Below are positions 1 through 6,885 of a DNA stretch of 8,002 nt, piece after piece. The notes beneath the pieces were generated by a model. It ran no database searches and was not told the DNA's origin. It saw nothing but the letters and a program-made list of their open reading frames with translations. The DNA is from Fidelibacterota bacterium (lineage in GTDB: Bacteria; Fidelibacterota; BS150m-G59). Location of the stretch: assembly GCA_016784265.1 (NCBI GenBank), contig JADHUZ010000044.1, positions 1-8,002 on the forward strand, written 5' to 3'. The stretch's first letter is position 1. Every line of letters starts with the position of its first letter. Made by a program: the position numbers and the translations under genes.

Positions 1-2
1 GT

Positions 3-581
3 TTATCTGTTTGGGAAAGCGAAGTGGTTTCAAACAATCTAAATTTGGTTGGAGAGGCGATATCTGTGAAGCAAGGCAAACTCAATGAAACAACACAGAA
101 AGCACATTATTTCCCGAAAATTTCCTTCGCAATTGGTTATAAGCACACAGGTGCAGAATTTGATCATTATTATTCAAATTTGGAAAATTACTGGGATCCA
201 TCTGCATATTTTACTGTTTCGTATTCTATTTTTGATGCATTTGAAAGGAAAAGAAATATCGCACAAGCGAAAATAAATACGAAACAATCTCAATTGCGAT
301 ATTTAGATTTACAACAGCAAAAACTTGGTGAAGTGAGAAAAATTACTCTTCGTTGGAAAAATGCACAAAAGGTTATTAAAATTCTGTCAGAAAATGTAGA
401 TTTAGCGGGTGAGCAACTTGCATTAGCACAGCAACAGTACGCTCTTGGAGTGATTACTCTGTTGGATTTGCAAAATAGTCAGTTGTTGCTAACAAGGGCT
501 GAGATCGCTTTGGTGCAGGAACGTTACGATGGTGAAATTCTATTCTCGTCGCTGGAGCTTTTGGCTGGTTATAAATGGTAG
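3..581 (+). CDS. TolC-family outer-membrane efflux channel, C-terminal part (5' end cut by window)
   Basis: This is the last 192 codons of an outer-membrane efflux protein (OEP/TolC family), which forms the trimeric exit duct of a tripartite exporter. The frame is open to the left edge, so the GTG at 24 is not the true start; family members are usually over 400 residues. The visible part has the family's repeat structure. A strand-like segment (FPKISFAIGYKHTG, then YFTVSYSIFDAF) is followed by long amphipathic helices, and then by the typical end-of-repeat signature LGVITLLDLQNSQ, with a second helix (AEIALVQERYDGEILFSSLELLAGY). Its stop lies 7 bases before the start of the membrane-fusion gene, which fits co-transcription and a shared complex. 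What is exported cannot be told from this fragment. Family assignment is firm; the substrate is unknown. Confidence 0.88.
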   Translation, partial: LSVWESEVVSNNLNLVGEAISVKQGKLNETTQKAHYFPKISFAIGYKHTGAEFDHYYSNLENYWDPSAYFTVSYSIFDAFERKRNIAQAKINTKQSQLRYLDLQQQKLGEVRKITLRWKNAQKVIKILSENVDLAGEQLALAQQQYALGVITLLDLQNSQLLLTRAEIALVQERYDGEILFSSLELLAGYKW

Positions 582-588
582 GAAAGAA

Positions 589-1824
589 ATGAAAAAAGTC
601 CTGATTAGTATTGTTGTTATTTTGGTTATTGCAGGTGTGGTGTGGATGAATATCGTCAAAGACCGCTCGAAATCTATGAATGTGCGTGTCGAATCGGTCG
701 TTCGCGAGAGGATTGAACACGCGGTATCTGCTTCTGGAAAAATCCAGCCGATTACCGAAATCAAAATCAGCGCTGAAGTCAGCGCAAGAATCGAGAAAAT
801 ATTTGTCAAGGAGGGCGATGCTGTTCAAACTGGTGATTTGCTACTCCAGTTAGATCCCACGCAATTGAAAGAAGCATTGGAGCAATATCGCGCGTCGCTA
901 CAATCGAAAAAATTTCAATTGAAAAAGGCAAAAGCCGATTTTGAACGCACTCAAATCTTGCACAAGGAAAAGTTAGTTTCCGATGCAGAGTGGGAATCTG
1001 TGCAGGCGCAATATGAACTTCAGGTGGCAAGTGTGAAGCAATCTGAATCTTCTGTGCGAAAAGCAGAAGATGAACTTTCTAAAACTCGAATTGTGTCTCC
1101 TATTGATGGAATGGTGACGAATTTGAGCAAGGAAGAAGGCGAAATAGTCGTTGGTGGGATGTTCCAGAGTATGGAGATTTTGCGGATAGCCAATCTCAGC
1201 ATGATGGAAGTCCTTGTGGATGTTGACGAAACAGATGTAGTGGATGTCTCACTATCTGATTCTGTCAAGATTGAAATTGATGCTTTTCCAGATCGAACTT
1301 TTTTAGGAAAAGTCACAGAAATTTCTCACAGTGCCAGTGTTTCGGGCTTGGGCACGCAGGAGCAAGTTACGACATTTCAGGTAACGGTTACTTTGCTGGA
1401 AACGGATTCGCTCATTCGTCCGGGCATGTCGGCGACTGTTGACATCCAGACAGATGTGCGAGAAAAAGCGATTGCTGTGCCGATTCAAGCGGTAACTGCA
1501 CGTTCGAAGCAGAAAGAATTTTCCGGTGAAGATAATGATCTCCGTCGTGGTAATTTTACTAAAGAAGAGCGGGAAATGGAAGAGGTTGTTTTTGTTTTTG
1601 TAGATGGAAAAGCAGAACGGCGATCAGTAGAATTGGGCATTTCCAGCGATACGAAATTTGAGATTGTATCAGGATTGGAAGAAAACGAGAAATTGATAGT
1701 GGGTCCTTTTAACGCTGTAAACCGCCTGTTGGAAGAAGGAAAACTAATTAAGATAGAAGATTTACGAAACGGTAAACGCCACGGACGTGGTGGAAAATGG
1801 AATAAAAAAAGGGGAGAAATGTAA
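589..1824 (+). CDS. Periplasmic adaptor (membrane fusion protein, HlyD/MacA-like)
   Basis: This 411-residue protein links an inner-membrane transporter to the TolC channel. One N-terminal membrane anchor spans residues 4-22. A first half-lipoyl segment follows (residues about 58-89, ending GDLLLQLDP), then an alpha-helical hairpin rich in K, E, Q and A (about 91-165). The second half-lipoyl segment starts TRIVSPIDGMV at 166, and a beta-barrel domain carries the typical IRPGMSATVDI and AIAVPIQAV strands. A charged insert (about 305-325) precedes the membrane-proximal domain, and the basic C-terminal tail is rich in G, K and R. The ATG at 589 was chosen because AGGAAAG sits just before it and the hydrophobic anchor follows at once; the frame is open further upstream to a TTG/ATG region that overlaps the TolC gene. 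The adjacent ATPase points to a MacA-type ABC exporter rather than an RND pump. Confidence 0.9.
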   Translation: MKKVLISIVVILVIAGVVWMNIVKDRSKSMNVRVESVVRERIEHAVSASGKIQPITEIKISAEVSARIEKIFVKEGDAVQTGDLLLQLDPTQLKEALEQYRASLQSKKFQLKKAKADFERTQILHKEKLVSDAEWESVQAQYELQVASVKQSESSVRKAEDELSKTRIVSPIDGMVTNLSKEEGEIVVGGMFQSMEILRIANLSMMEVLVDVDETDVVDVSLSDSVKIEIDAFPDRTFLGKVTEISHSASVSGLGTQEQVTTFQVTVTLLETDSLIRPGMSATVDIQTDVREKAIAVPIQAVTARSKQKEFSGEDNDLRRGNFTKEEREMEEVVFVFVDGKAERRSVELGISSDTKFEIVSGLEENEKLIVGPFNAVNRLLEEGKLIKIEDLRNGKRHGRGGKWNKKRGEM

Positions 1825-2580
1825 ATGAAGCCTATAAAAATAATCGCATTGTTAGGATTGGTTCTGGTTAGCACTACTTATTCTCAAAAATTGGAGGTTA
1901 ACTTTTCTAAACTTGCGTGGGGATATAACTATGCGGGTTTACGAGTAGATCCAGGCATTTTTAATGAGAAAATACCGACGATGGCAAATGTTGATTCATT
2001 GGGTTCATGGATGAACTTAAATGGTATCGGCGGTTGGATTTCCGTCAACGATCGCTGGCGAGTAGGCGCGATTGGTATGTTTGGAAATATCCTTGCAAGC
2101 GGACAATCGGATGAGATAGATAATCTTTTTCGGCAAGTTGATTTAAATATCAAATTTGCTGGGCCGACTCTTGAATCAATTTTTCGCCCTTTCAAAGGTG
2201 TCGAATTTACGATTGGCGGAATGGTTGGTTTCGGTGATGTCGGATTGCAACTCTATCAAAAAGATGGAAATTTGACTTGGGATGCTATGTGGGAGGAATA
2301 TACGGATGAGTATGAAGCAGAAAATGCTGTAGATACCACAAGTTATATTGCAAAAGCGCGATTGATTGACATGCATGCAAAAACGTTGGTTATCTATCCG
2401 TGGGTTGGTTTTCGGATTCCGGATTTTCTGGGCGTTTTGACGATTGGCGTTGAAGCCGGTGGATTAATTGGAACCGTGTCCGAAGAAAACTGGCGGATAC
2501 CTTTTGGCAAAGTGGCGAATGCAAAATCTTTCGATTTGACCAATCCTATTGTTCGGATGACTGTGTATTTCGGCAATTAG
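1825..2580 (+). CDS. Exported protein of unknown function, possibly an outer-membrane beta-barrel
   Basis: I do not recognise this 251-residue protein as a named family. It begins with a clear signal peptide (MKPIKIIALLGLVLVSTTYS, probable cut before Q21) and has no lipobox cysteine. The mature part is rich in Gly and aromatic residues and alternates like beta strands (for example GIGGWISVNDRWRVGAIGMFGN, VEFTIGGMVGFGDVGLQLY, LGVLTIGVEAGGLIGTV). It ends in a strand, IVRMTVYFGN, suggesting a small outer-membrane barrel or a periplasmic beta protein. It is wedged between the adaptor and the ATPase: its ATG directly follows the adaptor's TAA, and its TAG is directly followed by the ATPase start. 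The purine-rich GGGGAG just upstream, inside the end of the adaptor gene, serves as ribosome binding site. Its position implies a role in the same export system, but this is inference only. Confidence 0.75.
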   Translation: MKPIKIIALLGLVLVSTTYSQKLEVNFSKLAWGYNYAGLRVDPGIFNEKIPTMANVDSLGSWMNLNGIGGWISVNDRWRVGAIGMFGNILASGQSDEIDNLFRQVDLNIKFAGPTLESIFRPFKGVEFTIGGMVGFGDVGLQLYQKDGNLTWDAMWEEYTDEYEAENAVDTTSYIAKARLIDMHAKTLVIYPWVGFRIPDFLGVLTIGVEAGGLIGTVSEENWRIPFGKVANAKSFDLTNPIVRMTVYFGN

Positions 2581-3258
2581 TTGATCCAACTCGAAGATAT
2601 TTACAGGGTGTATGACCTGGGGGAATCTCAGGTCAACGCTCTGAACGGTGTTTCCTGCTTGATTGAGGAAAACGAATATGTTTCGATTATGGGCCAATCC
2701 GGCTCGGGTAAATCTACACTGATGAACATCATCGGCGCATTGGATACACCAACTAAAGGTAGATATTTTTTAGATGGCGTTGAAGTTCAATCAATGAATG
2801 ATGACAGATTATCCAAAATACGCAATCAAAAAATCGGATTTGTTTTTCAAGCATTCAATTTACTGCCGCGTTCCAACGCACTACAAAATGTTGAACTGCC
2901 ATTAATATATTCTGGTTCGCCCAAAAAAGAACGGACTGAGCGCGCGAAAGAAGCGTTAAATTTGGTTGGATTGTCTGATAGAATGCACCACAAACCCAAT
3001 GAACTTTCTGGTGGACAATGTCAGCGTGTTGCCGTCGCCCGCGCGCTTGTCAATAATCCTTCTATCCTGTTAGCAGATGAGCCGACTGGCAATCTTGATT
3101 CAAAAACCGGAATGGAACTGATGGATGTTTTTGATTCGCTTCAAAAAAATGGACACACGATTGTGCTGGTTACTCACGAAGAACATGTTGCTCAACATGC
3201 AAATCGCATTATTCGATTGCTTGATGGAAAAATCAGCTACGACGAGAAACAAATTTGA
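2581..3258 (+). CDS. ABC transporter ATP-binding protein, MacB/LolD/FtsE type
   Basis: This 225-residue stand-alone nucleotide-binding subunit belongs to the MacB/LolD/FtsE subfamily, which powers lipoprotein release and tripartite export. All catalytic motifs are visible: Walker [10 protein letters not shown] at 38-46, Q-loop Q90 in [10 protein letters not shown], signature LSGGQ at 142-146, Walker B ILLADEP with D166 and E167, D-loop GNLDSKT at 170-176, and switch H199. The NLLP and NVELPL stretches after the Q-loop are typical of this subfamily and unlike ZnuC. The residue after the signature is Cys147 (LSGGQCQR) where Gln is usual. The start is a TTG immediately after the previous TAG, supported by the family-typical beginning [13 protein letters not shown], which leaves no room for another start. 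No partner permease is in the window, so it may lie upstream of the TolC gene or elsewhere. Confidence 0.92.
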   Translation: MIQLEDIYRVYDLGESQVNALNGVSCLIEENEYVSIMGQSGSGKSTLMNIIGALDTPTKGRYFLDGVEVQSMNDDRLSKIRNQKIGFVFQAFNLLPRSNALQNVELPLIYSGSPKKERTERAKEALNLVGLSDRMHHKPNELSGGQCQRVAVARALVNNPSILLADEPTGNLDSKTGMELMDVFDSLQKNGHTIVLVTHEEHVAQHANRIIRLLDGKISYDEKQI

Positions 3259-3640
3259 AAATGCTCCTAAATTGCAAACTGTGACGGCTAAAACAAACAT
3301 TCAATTGCATCATTTTTTCCGCAAATCAGTAGCAACTATTTTGCTGATTTTTATCGGTGCGTTTTTATTTCTCGATGGCACGCACGATGTTTTTCATCAG
3401 CACATCGAAAATCAAAGCGTTGGATTTTGTGAAACTGGTTGCGAAAATCCAAAGCATCATGCTCACGAGATAGATTGCATTTGGCATCAAGTTCGGTCGC
3501 AACATCAATCCATTGATATTTCGCCACAAAAATTTGATTTTCAAGCGGTTCAATTCGAAACAATTATTTGTTTTGTCGAGAGTCCACAGTATTTCTCCTT
3601 TTTGCCCAAACTTGGGCGTGCTCCTCCCAAAATTTCCTAA
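3224..3640 (+). CDS. Small His/Cys-rich membrane-anchored protein ending in an RAPP motif
   Basis: This protein has up to 138 residues. It carries one hydrophobic segment (about 36-50, [15 protein letters not shown]), then a His/Cys-rich stretch: H54, H58, H60, C69, C73, H78, H79, H81, C85, H88 and H94. It ends near [10 protein letters not shown] short exported protein with a His/Cys-rich middle and a C-terminal R-A/G-P-P motif recalls small proteins found next to metal-transport genes in Bacteroidetes and relatives; that is recollection, not a database hit. Metal binding at the membrane or in the periplasm is likely, and position suggests zinc. The start is uncertain. The ATG at 3224 overlaps the ATPase gene by 35 bases in another frame and has no clear ribosome binding site; TTG 3272 or GTG 3281 would leave the anchor close to the N terminus and are equally possible. 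Confidence 0.6.
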   Translation: MEKSATTRNKFENAPKLQTVTAKTNIQLHHFFRKSVATILLIFIGAFLFLDGTHDVFHQHIENQSVGFCETGCENPKHHAHEIDCIWHQVRSQHQSIDISPQKFDFQAVQFETIICFVESPQYFSFLPKLGRAPPKIS

Positions 3641-3652
3641 ATTTCACTTTTC

Positions 3653-3706
3653 CTGTCATTGCTGCAAAAAAGACATCATTTTGCTTTTTGCAAGAATCAA
3701 TGACAG
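3653..3706 (+). promoter_or_regulatory. Large interrupted hairpin in the leader of the porin gene
   Basis: The outer arms CTGTCATTG (3653-3661) and CAATGACAG (3698-3706) are perfect inverted repeats. Inside them TGCAAAAA (3663-3670) pairs perfectly with TTTTTGCA (3685-3692), leaving a 14-base loop and small bulges of one and five bases. A shorter competing hairpin can form between GCAAAA (3664-3669) and TTTTGC (3679-3684), directly followed by TTTTT (3685-3689), which resembles a weak intrinsic terminator. The element lies in the only real spacer of the region, between the His/Cys-rich gene and the porin gene. It could terminate the upstream transcript, attenuate the metal operon, or bind a regulator. 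The pairing is seen; the function is inference. Confidence 0.55.
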
Positions 3707-3737
3707 ATAATCAATAATCAATATTTAGGGGATTTTT

Positions 3738-4784
3738 ATGAAACATTTATTTTTTATTGTTGTGCTTTGTTCGGCTATTTTTGGACAAAGCGCAACAGCA
3801 ACGGGAGCGTCTAAAACGATGAATCCCGCAATTAGTGCTAATGGTTTATTTATCGGCAGATATTTTGAACCAGCACTTCCAGCTTACAACGGATTTATTT
3901 TACAAGAGATGGAATTCCAGTTTTCGTCGGTTGTGGATCCATATTTCCAAGCCGATATAACAATGGCATTGCATCCGCCACATTCTCATGACGATGAAGA
4001 CGAACACGAAACGCACGGAATGACCGTGGATATTGAAGAAGGATTTTTAAAAACCTTTTTCATGCCACGAGGATTTGGATTTCGTTTTGGTAAATTTTTG
4101 TTGCCGTTCGGAAAACACAATCCGTTGCACACACACATGTATCCATTCACGCATGCGCCATCTTCTGTGATGAATATCTTCGGAGAGCATGCCGCGGCGG
4201 ATGTTGGAGGCGAATTGAGTTATTCGCTTCCGTTGCCGTGGTATTCTGAAGTGATTTTCACAGCGACCGATGGAAATTATGAACATCTTTTTGACGCTGG
4301 CAGTAGTGATTTGGCATTCGGTTCGCGATTTTCCAATTTGTTCGATATTTCGGAAAGTGCAACCGTCGAATTGGGCGGTTCATATCTGCAAGGTCCGCAT
4401 GGTGAACACGGTGAAATTGAGGAAGAACATCACGAGGAAATGGCACAATTTTTCGGTGCAGATTTGACTTTCAAATGGCGCGATGTGCGGAAATCGTATG
4501 GAAAAGCACTCATTTGGCAGAATGAATTTCTGACTGATGCCGAAGGAGAAAAAGACGGATTTTACAGCATTTTGCAATTCAAATTTGCCCGTCGATTTTG
4601 GATCTCTGGCGGCTGGAGTTCCGTTTTTGATTCTGGCGTGAACGAATACAAAACGCAATTGGCATTTGTGCCGAGTGAATTTAGTTTTGTCCGTTTGGAA
4701 AGCGTTTACACAGATGACGATCAATGGAAATTTTTCGTGCAAACGAATTTCACCATCGGCTCGCATCCAGCACATAAATATTAA
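3738..4784 (+). CDS. Outer-membrane porin/receptor with His-rich loops, probably for zinc
   Basis: This 348-residue outer-membrane beta-barrel probably admits metal ions to the periplasm. A signal peptide covers residues 1-16 (MKHLFFIVVLCSAIFG). Many short amphipathic strands follow. A conserved-looking core, FGFRFGKFLLPFGKHNPLH at about 113-131, resembles the phosphate-selective porin/zinc-regulated outer-membrane receptor group as I recall it. No TonB box or plug domain is apparent, and the length is far short of a TonB-dependent receptor. Two loops are packed with His, Asp and Glu (residues 79-93 and 219-235) and are probably metal-binding surface or periplasmic loops. The C terminus is again His-containing (HPAHKY) and lacks the classical final Phe. 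The ribosome binding site is AGGGGA shortly before the ATG at 3738. znuA follows after 14 bases, so this is probably the first gene of the uptake operon. Confidence 0.75.
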   Translation: MKHLFFIVVLCSAIFGQSATATGASKTMNPAISANGLFIGRYFEPALPAYNGFILQEMEFQFSSVVDPYFQADITMALHPPHSHDDEDEHETHGMTVDIEEGFLKTFFMPRGFGFRFGKFLLPFGKHNPLHTHMYPFTHAPSSVMNIFGEHAAADVGGELSYSLPLPWYSEVIFTATDGNYEHLFDAGSSDLAFGSRFSNLFDISESATVELGGSYLQGPHGEHGEIEEEHHEEMAQFFGADLTFKWRDVRKSYGKALIWQNEFLTDAEGEKDGFYSILQFKFARRFWISGGWSSVFDSGVNEYKTQLAFVPSEFSFVRLESVYTDDDQWKFFVQTNFTIGSHPAHKY

Positions 4785-4798
4785 GAAAGGTTAGAAAA

Positions 4799-5692
4799 AT
4801 GAAAAAAATATTTATTTCACTATTTTTAGCAAGTTTTCTTTTTGCTGGAAAATTAGAAATAGTCGCCACTTTGCCAGATTTAGCAGATATTGCAAAATCA
4901 GTTGGTGGTGAAAAAGTCAGCGTTTCTTCGATTTGTAAAGGTTATCAAGATCCGCATTATTTGCAGGCGAAACCTTCGTATTCTCGAAAAATGCGAAATG
5001 TTGATTTGCTGATTTTCAACGGATTGGAACTCGAAATTGGTTGGCTTGCGCCGCTAATTAATTCGGCGAGAAATCCGAAAATCAAGCCCGGAAAATTTGG
5101 CAGTTTGGATTGCTCGGAAGGCATTCCATTGCTCGAAGTTCCGCACAATGAATTGGATCGCTCGGGCGGCGATGTGCATCCTCTTGGAAATCCGCATTAT
5201 TTGCTCGATCCGCAAAATGCACTGATTGTCGCACAAACAATCGCAACGCGTTTGAGCCAAATTGATGCCGAAAATTCGGAAATTTATCAAAAGAATTTTG
5301 ATGAATTTCGTAGAAGTTTGGAACTCAAAATTGTCGAGTGGGAAAAGCAATCCGAACAATTAAAAGGATTGCAAATCGTTGCCTATCACAAAAACTGGGA
5401 ATATCTTGCCGATTGGCTTGGTTTGGAAATTGTCGGATATTTGGAGAATCGCCCGGGAATTCCGCCATCGCCAAAACACCTAAAATCGTTTGTTGAAATA
5501 GTGAACGAGCAGGAAATTCGGGTTTTTCTGGCTGCGACTTTTGTGGATGTTAATCAGGCGAAAAAAGCCGCCGAGAGAACAGAAACAAATTTACTAATTT
5601 TGCCCGCGTTAGTTGGTGGCGTGCAACATGTAGATTCATATTTTGAATTATTTGATTTTCTGATTCAAAAACTGATGGAGTCAGCGCAATGA
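4799..5692 (+). CDS. znuA: ZnuA-like periplasmic metal-binding protein of an ABC importer
   Basis: This is a 297-residue solute-binding protein of the cluster A-I (ZnuA/TroA/PsaA) family, which captures Zn or Mn in the periplasm and delivers it to the ABC permease. A signal peptide (1-16) has no lipobox cysteine, so the protein is soluble and periplasmic. The three expected His ligands are H53 (QDPHYLQAKPS), H133 (GNPHYLLDP) and H197 (AYHKNWEYL). They are followed by the family motif LENRPGIPPSPKH (215-227), and the acidic fourth ligand presumably lies in the C-terminal VDSYFELFDF region. The long His/Asp-rich loop of many ZnuA proteins is absent; such loops occur instead in the neighbouring porin and in the NifX-like tail. 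The ribosome binding site GAAAGG precedes the ATG by 8 bases. The gene overlaps znuB by ATGA. Zinc is favoured by context over manganese, but not proven. Confidence 0.88.
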   Translation: MKKIFISLFLASFLFAGKLEIVATLPDLADIAKSVGGEKVSVSSICKGYQDPHYLQAKPSYSRKMRNVDLLIFNGLELEIGWLAPLINSARNPKIKPGKFGSLDCSEGIPLLEVPHNELDRSGGDVHPLGNPHYLLDPQNALIVAQTIATRLSQIDAENSEIYQKNFDEFRRSLELKIVEWEKQSEQLKGLQIVAYHKNWEYLADWLGLEIVGYLENRPGIPPSPKHLKSFVEIVNEQEIRVFLAATFVDVNQAKKAAERTETNLLILPALVGGVQHVDSYFELFDFLIQKLMESAQ

Positions 5693-6507
5693 TTGAAGTG
5701 TTGCAATTTATGGCGGCGCCGTTTGTGATGTCCGTTGTTTTGGTTGGAATTCACACATATCTTGGTTTGCATGTCGTGTCGCGTGGCGTGATTTTTGTAG
5801 ATATAGCATTGGCGCAAGTTGCCGCAGTGGGGAGTGCCATGGCACTCCTCTTCGGTGCAGAAATCGGAAGCAATCTAGCATATTTTGCTGGGCTTACCGC
5901 GGCGTTTTTTGGTGCTGGAATTCTTGCATTAACACGCCAAAAATCAGAAAAAATTCCGCAAGAAGCATTTATCGGAATCACTTATGCCGTCGCAAGTGCG
6001 TTGATGATTTTGGTGCTTACTGGCGTGGCACATGGTGCAGAACAAATCAAAACGCTTCTCGTCGGTTCGATTCTGTGGGTCAAATGGAGCATGATTCTGA
6101 AAACTACAATTTTGTACGCGATTATCGGAGTTTTGCATTGGTTTTGGCGGAGGAAATTTTTCCTGATTTCCAAGAACCCAAAGCAAGCATACGATGATGG
6201 CGTTTCGGTGAGATTTTGGGATTTTATGTTTTATTTGACACTGGGCTTTGTTGTTACGAGTTCTGTGCAAATTGTAGGTGTTTTACTCGTGTTTTCGTTT
6301 TTGGTTGTGCCAGCGGTTATTGGAATTATGCTGGCAAATTCTACAAAAAATCGACTCATCTTGGGTTGGATTTTTGGTGCCATTGTTTCGTTCGTTGGCT
6401 GTTTAATTTCTTACTATTTGGATTTGCCGACTGGCGCGACAATTGTTGTAACTTTTGGGATTGCATTAGTTTTGGTAACGGGTTTTATTCAAATATTTAA
6501 AAAATAA
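5689..6507 (+). CDS. znuB: ZnuB-like inner-membrane permease of a metal ABC importer (ABC-3 family)
   Basis: This is a 272-residue integral membrane protein of the ABC-3 family, the usual length for ZnuB/MntB permeases, which form a homodimeric channel for zinc or manganese. About eight hydrophobic segments run the full length. The family hallmark near the N terminus is present (LGLHVVSRGVIFVDIALAQVAA), and a Gly-rich segment (VGVLLVFSFLVVPAVIGIML) sits in the C-terminal half. The start ATG lies inside the znuA stop (ATGA overlap of four bases), implying translational coupling and a 1:1 working partnership. The expected third subunit, a ZnuC ATPase, is not beside it. A perfect 18-base palindrome lies within the coding sequence at 5831-5848. 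Confidence 0.9.
   Translation: MIEVLQFMAAPFVMSVVLVGIHTYLGLHVVSRGVIFVDIALAQVAAVGSAMALLFGAEIGSNLAYFAGLTAAFFGAGILALTRQKSEKIPQEAFIGITYAVASALMILVLTGVAHGAEQIKTLLVGSILWVKWSMILKTTILYAIIGVLHWFWRRKFFLISKNPKQAYDDGVSVRFWDFMFYLTLGFVVTSSVQIVGVLLVFSFLVVPAVIGIMLANSTKNRLILGWIFGAIVSFVGCLISYYLDLPTGATIVVTFGIALVLVTGFIQIFKK
5831..5848. repeat. Perfect 18-bp palindrome inside znuB
   Basis: GGAGTGCCATGGCACTCC reads the same on both strands. As RNA it can form a seven-base-pair GC-rich stem (GGAGTGC/GCACTCC) with a CATG loop. It encodes part of the run GSAMALL in the second membrane segment, so it may be a chance outcome of codon choice. A perfect palindrome of this length is not expected by chance in a window this size (roughly 0.03 occurrences for random sequence). 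A protein-binding site or an RNA processing hairpin is conceivable. Confidence 0.5.
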
Positions 6508-6516
6508 GGATAGAAA

Positions 6517-6882
6517 ATGAATCATATTTTATTTGTTGCAGACCGAAATGAAATTGACACGCAAATTGGCGGTCATTTTGGTTATTCAAATTGGTATTTG
6601 GTAGTCTCGGAAGATGGCAAATTAATTCACTCGATTGTTGGAGATAAAAAATCGCAGCGCGCGATGATTTTCAAACGAGCACAAGAATTGGGATTTGATA
6701 AAGTGATTGTTCATCACATGGGACAGCATGCATGGAAAGCGGCTCAACGATGGAAAATCCAGGTGTTTTTTCTTGAACAGAATCACACAATTTTGCAAGC
6801 GGTCGAATTACTAAAACAAGGGAAATTGGAAGAAATTGTTGCTGAGCCAGAACATGGTGATGGGCATCATCACCATCATTAA
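6517..6882 (+). CDS. NifX/NafY-like (DiNase_FeMo-co) protein with a penta-histidine tail
   Basis: This is a 121-residue cytoplasmic protein with no signal peptide. The N-terminal pattern of a beta strand, then GGHFGYSNWYLVVSEDGKL, fits the dinitrogenase iron-molybdenum cofactor family (NifX, NafY and the C-terminal part of NifB), whose members carry metal clusters. The rest follows the same ribonuclease-H-like alternation (ELGFDKVIV, then an alpha helix, KIQVFFLEQNHTILQAVELL). At the usual ligand loop it has HHMGQH (66-71), and it contains no cysteine at all. The end EHGDGHHHHH (112-121) is a natural His tail. There is no nitrogenase gene nearby. It is the last gene of a zinc-uptake operon, 9 bases after znuB, with an AAGGA ribosome binding site. 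A zinc-binding chaperone, store or sensor role is inferred, not known. Confidence 0.78.
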   Translation: MNHILFVADRNEIDTQIGGHFGYSNWYLVVSEDGKLIHSIVGDKKSQRAMIFKRAQELGFDKVIVHHMGQHAWKAAQRWKIQVFFLEQNHTILQAVELLKQGKLEEIVAEPEHGDGHHHHH

Positions 6883-6885
6883 ATG

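Noticed and set aside
529..588. N-terminal extension of the adaptor frame upstream of the ATG at 589
   Set aside because: It overlaps the end of the TolC gene, lacks a ribosome binding site, and would put 20 extra residues before a normal N-terminal membrane anchor.
454..828. Long minus-strand frames (124 codons here, and others at 1485-1874 and 4380-4775)
   Set aside because: They lie opposite strongly supported genes, show no family resemblance, and have low-complexity composition typical of antisense shadows.
3513..3710. Plus-strand 65-codon frame containing a CHCCKK stretch
   Set aside because: It lies mostly over the His/Cys-rich gene in another frame and runs into the hairpin region, with no ribosome binding site; it looks like a shadow frame.
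3706..3720. Fur/Zur-like box (GATAATCAATAATC) before the porin
   Set aside because: It matches only part of a Fur-type consensus, is a direct AATCA repeat and not a clear inverted repeat, and AT-rich spacers give such matches easily.
6216..6500. Plus-strand 94-codon frame rich in Cys and Phe within znuB
   Set aside because: It is fully inside znuB in another frame; the composition is what a shifted membrane-protein frame gives.
6868..6882. His-tag codons as a cloning-vector artefact
   Set aside because: The codons are followed by a genomic stop, an intrinsic terminator and a Nudix gene of matching composition; nothing vector-like surrounds them.
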